Origin: Bacillota bacterium | GTDB lineage: Bacteria; Bacillota; Clostridia; Christensenellales; Aristaeellaceae | Assembly (NCBI GenBank): GCA_023444095.1 | Contig: JAEZRP010000012.1 | Span: 1-25,431 of the forward strand | Length of the DNA: 25,431 bases | Direction of reading: 5' to 3' | Shown here: one piece after another, positions 24,084-25,431 of the stretch | Layout of the letters: each line of letters begins with the position of its first letter | How positions within the stretch are numbered: position 1 is the stretch's first letter | Made by a program: the position numbers and the translations under genes | Notes under the pieces: model-generated | Told to the model about the DNA's origin: nothing | What the model saw: only the letters and a program-made list of their open reading frames with translations | Databases searched by the model: none

Positions 24084-24229
24084 GCCGTTCCTTCCGTGCC
24101 GTGTCATTCGTGTATGAGGGGGGAAGCGAGCCTCTCAAGTTCCGCCGTGGCATTCGGCTTGCGATGAGCGCGGGCGTCGGGCACGGGGATGTGCGCCATC
24201 CGCCGCTTCCGCGCCCGCGCGGTCAAAGA

Positions 24230-25078
24230 TCAGAGATATTTTTCCCGGACGTATTCGGCCAGCATCTCCTTGTCCAGGAACGGCGCGATGCCGCTGATGG
24301 CCTTGATGCCGTCCCGATCGATCGCGCTCTTCGCGAGCGCGTTCAGGTGCTTTTTCTCCAGAAACGGCGCGATGCTGTCGAAGTGCCTGAGACCGTTTTT
24401 CGCAAAGTCCCTGTCCGCAAGCTCGGAAAGCGTATCCTTCGAGACGAAAACCGCGAAGTCTTCGACGCCGCGCAGTCCGCGCGCTTCGAACTTCCGCCGC
24501 GCCAGCTCGTCCACGGTTTCCTTGTCCACGAACGGAGCAAATTCGCCGAAACCGTCGCCGCGTTCGACCCGGTCGCGGGCGATTTCGTTTAGCAGCTCCT
24601 GATCGGCAAACGGCGCGAGTGCCGCCAGATCGTCGAGGCCTCCGCCCTTTGCTGCCCTGCGCGCGAGCTCGTTCACGAGCTCCTGGCTGAGGAAGGGCAA
24701 TATTTCCGCGATCTCTTCCATGTCCATCGTGCGCGCCGCGCCCTCGAATACCGCGTCCGCCTGCTTCGGCTTCAGGATTGGGGCGATTTCCCGCATCTCC
24801 CGCACGGTGATGGGGTGCTCCTCGAGATACTCCGCCGTCCTGTCCGCCGCGATCTGCCGAATCAGTTCCGATCTCTCGCCGATCAAGTCATCGATCGACA
24901 CCCCGAAGAGCAGCGCCAGGTCCGGCAGCTTCGATATGTCGGGCATGGAGTTTCCGCGTTCCCAGTTGGATACCGCCTGAAAGCTGATGCCCATCCGGTC
25001 TGCCAGCTCCATCTGCGTCATGTTGTTTGCCCTGCGCAGCTCCGAGATGCGCCTTCCGATCTGTCCCATATCAAACAT
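24230..25078 (-). CDS. XRE-family regulator with a C-terminal ~28-residue repeat array
   Basis: A 282-residue protein. Residues 7-68 are a Cro/C1-type helix-turn-helix (MTQMELADRMGISFQAVSNW as the core), preceded by IGRRISELRR. From about residue 97 to the end there are about seven tandem units of 26-28 residues following the pattern I/F-A-P-F-x-x-K/Q-E-x-L-x-E-L-A. Units start near 98, 126, 154, 180, 208, 236 and 264. Such short helical repeats may form a solenoid sensing or dimerisation surface; this is inference. The start at 25078 was chosen because AAAGGA lies 8 bases upstream; the frame is open further but crosses the tRNA genes. Upstream TTGAATC repeats may be its own operator. Confidence 0.9.
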   Translation of the reverse strand: MFDMGQIGRRISELRRANNMTQMELADRMGISFQAVSNWERGNSMPDISKLPDLALLFGVSIDDLIGERSELIRQIAADRTAEYLEEHPITVREMREIAPILKPKQADAVFEGAARTMDMEEIAEILPFLSQELVNELARRAAKGGGLDDLAALAPFADQELLNEIARDRVERGDGFGEFAPFVDKETVDELARRKFEARGLRGVEDFAVFVSKDTLSELADRDFAKNGLRHFDSIAPFLEKKHLNALAKSAIDRDGIKAISGIAPFLDKEMLAEYVREKYL

Positions 25079-25111
25079 GCGATTCATCCTTTCTGCGGGG
25101 ATTCGTCCCTC

Positions 25112-25190
25112 GCGATTCAATCGTACCGCCCGCCGCGCGGAAAGCCCAGCATGCGCGGGTTGAATCGCGCTCAAGTCGTGGTTGAATCTC
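25112..25190. promoter_or_regulatory. TTGAATC repeats upstream of the XRE gene (candidate operator)
   Basis: Three copies of TTGAATC are present: inverted at 25112-25120 (GCGATTCAA), then direct at 25160-25168 (TTGAATCGC) and 25182-25188. The first two are perfect 9-bp inverted copies. The two direct copies are 22 bases apart, about two helical turns. They sit 34-110 bases upstream of the XRE start codon, fitting autoregulation. Confidence 0.45.
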
Positions 25191-25207
25191 GCGCCAGATG
25201 ATATGAC

Positions 25208-25240
25208 AAAAGAGGCCGACGTTTCCGTTCGACCTCTTTT
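25208..25240 (-). terminator. terminator of the tRNA genes
   Basis: On the minus strand AAAAGAGGTCGA pairs with TCGGCCTCTTTT (12 pairs with one G-U) around a 9-base loop, and the 3' arm itself ends in four T. It lies just after tRNA-Glu. Confidence 0.88.
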
Positions 25241-25244
25241 CGAT

Positions 25245-25319
25245 TGGCACCTCCATAGGGAATCGAACCCTAGTTTCCGCCGTGAGAGGGCGGCGTCTTG
25301 ACCGCTTGACCATGGAGGC
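25245..25319 (-). tRNA. tRNA-Glu (anticodon CTC)
   Basis: A complete cloverleaf on the minus strand, 75 bases with encoded CCA. The acceptor stem GCCTCCA/TGGAGGT has one G-U pair. The anticodon arm is CCGCC-CTCTCAC-GGCGG with anticodon CTC, and the T arm is TAGGG-TTCGATT-CCCTA. Confidence 0.95.
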
Positions 25320-25323
25320 ATAT

Positions 25324-25397
25324 TGGCTGCCGAACTAGGATTCGAACCTAGACAATACGAGTCAGAGTCGTAGGTGCTACCATTACACAATTCGGCA
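25324..25397 (-). tRNA. tRNA-Gln (anticodon CTG)
   Basis: A complete cloverleaf on the minus strand, 74 bases with encoded CCA. The acceptor stem is TGCCGAA/TTCGGCA. The anticodon arm TACGA-CTCTGAC-TCGTA carries anticodon CTG. It precedes tRNA-Glu by 4 bases, and both share one terminator. Confidence 0.95.
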
Positions 25398-25431
25398 TCG
25401 CTTGTCTTTGGGCTCGCTGACCCGCGCCCGA

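Noticed and set aside
25079..25390. N-terminal extension of the XRE protein to 25390
   Set aside because: It would run through two tRNA genes and their terminator.

Overview
The window looks like the chromosome of a strictly anaerobic, high-GC Firmicute, probably in class Clostridia. That placement is inferred from gene content: superoxide reductase, a ferredoxin-linked 2-oxoacid oxidoreductase, an encapsulated ferritin with its encapsulin, and an unaccompanied L-rhamnose isomerase. Promoters and Shine-Dalgarno sites are of Gram-positive type. Most of the window is G+C rich; for example, 41 of 60 bases at 7561-7620 are G or C. One stretch, about 4.9-6.9 kb, is clearly AT rich (18 of 60 at 5821-5880).

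Layout. 1-501: the 3' end of a 23S rRNA gene, a spacer without tRNA, 5S rRNA and a terminator. 594-2310: a promoter, a small palindrome, and an iron/oxygen-defence operon (EncFtn ferritin cargo, encapsulin shell, desulfoferrodoxin) closed by a terminator. 2337-4887: a two-gene 2-oxoacid:ferredoxin oxidoreductase (korA with fused gamma domain, korB). 4932-6884: an AT-rich islet on the minus strand. It holds a radical SAM/SPASM protein and, 59 bases downstream, a 57-residue Cys/Trp-containing peptide gene with a strong RBS that is easily missed because of its size. Together they look like a minimal RiPP maturase/precursor pair, and this is the most novel item here. 6885-11009: ilvE, an RluA-type pseudouridine synthase, two HAD phosphatases and trmL, packed as one operon. 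11071-12575: a small membrane protein and two adjacent uracil-DNA-glycosylase paralogues, one with and one without the iron-sulfur cysteines, ending in a long hairpin. 12694-13793: an acidic zinc-finger protein and a metallophosphoesterase. 14067-15977: L-rhamnose isomerase and an HD-domain protein.

15993-18291 (minus): a cytoplasmic-type sulfatase co-transcribed with a TIM-barrel sugar isomerase. 18373-20989: glutamine-dependent NAD synthetase and an SGNH hydrolase, followed by a 42-bp tandem duplication that doubles a bidirectional terminator. 21068-25078 (minus): an acyltransferase-3 membrane protein, two tandem EamA/DMT transporters of identical length, and an XRE regulator whose C-terminal two-thirds is built of about seven 28-residue repeats. 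25208-25397 (minus): tRNA-Gln and tRNA-Glu with a terminator.

How the parts relate. The encapsulin operon would store iron and remove superoxide in an anaerobe. KorAB supplies reduced ferredoxin and acyl-CoA. The rhamnose isomerase, sulfatase and TIM-barrel isomerase are compatible with use of (possibly sulfated) sugars, but no polysaccharide lyase, sugar transporter or remaining rhamnose pathway gene is present. The RiPP pair has no transporter or protease in the window.
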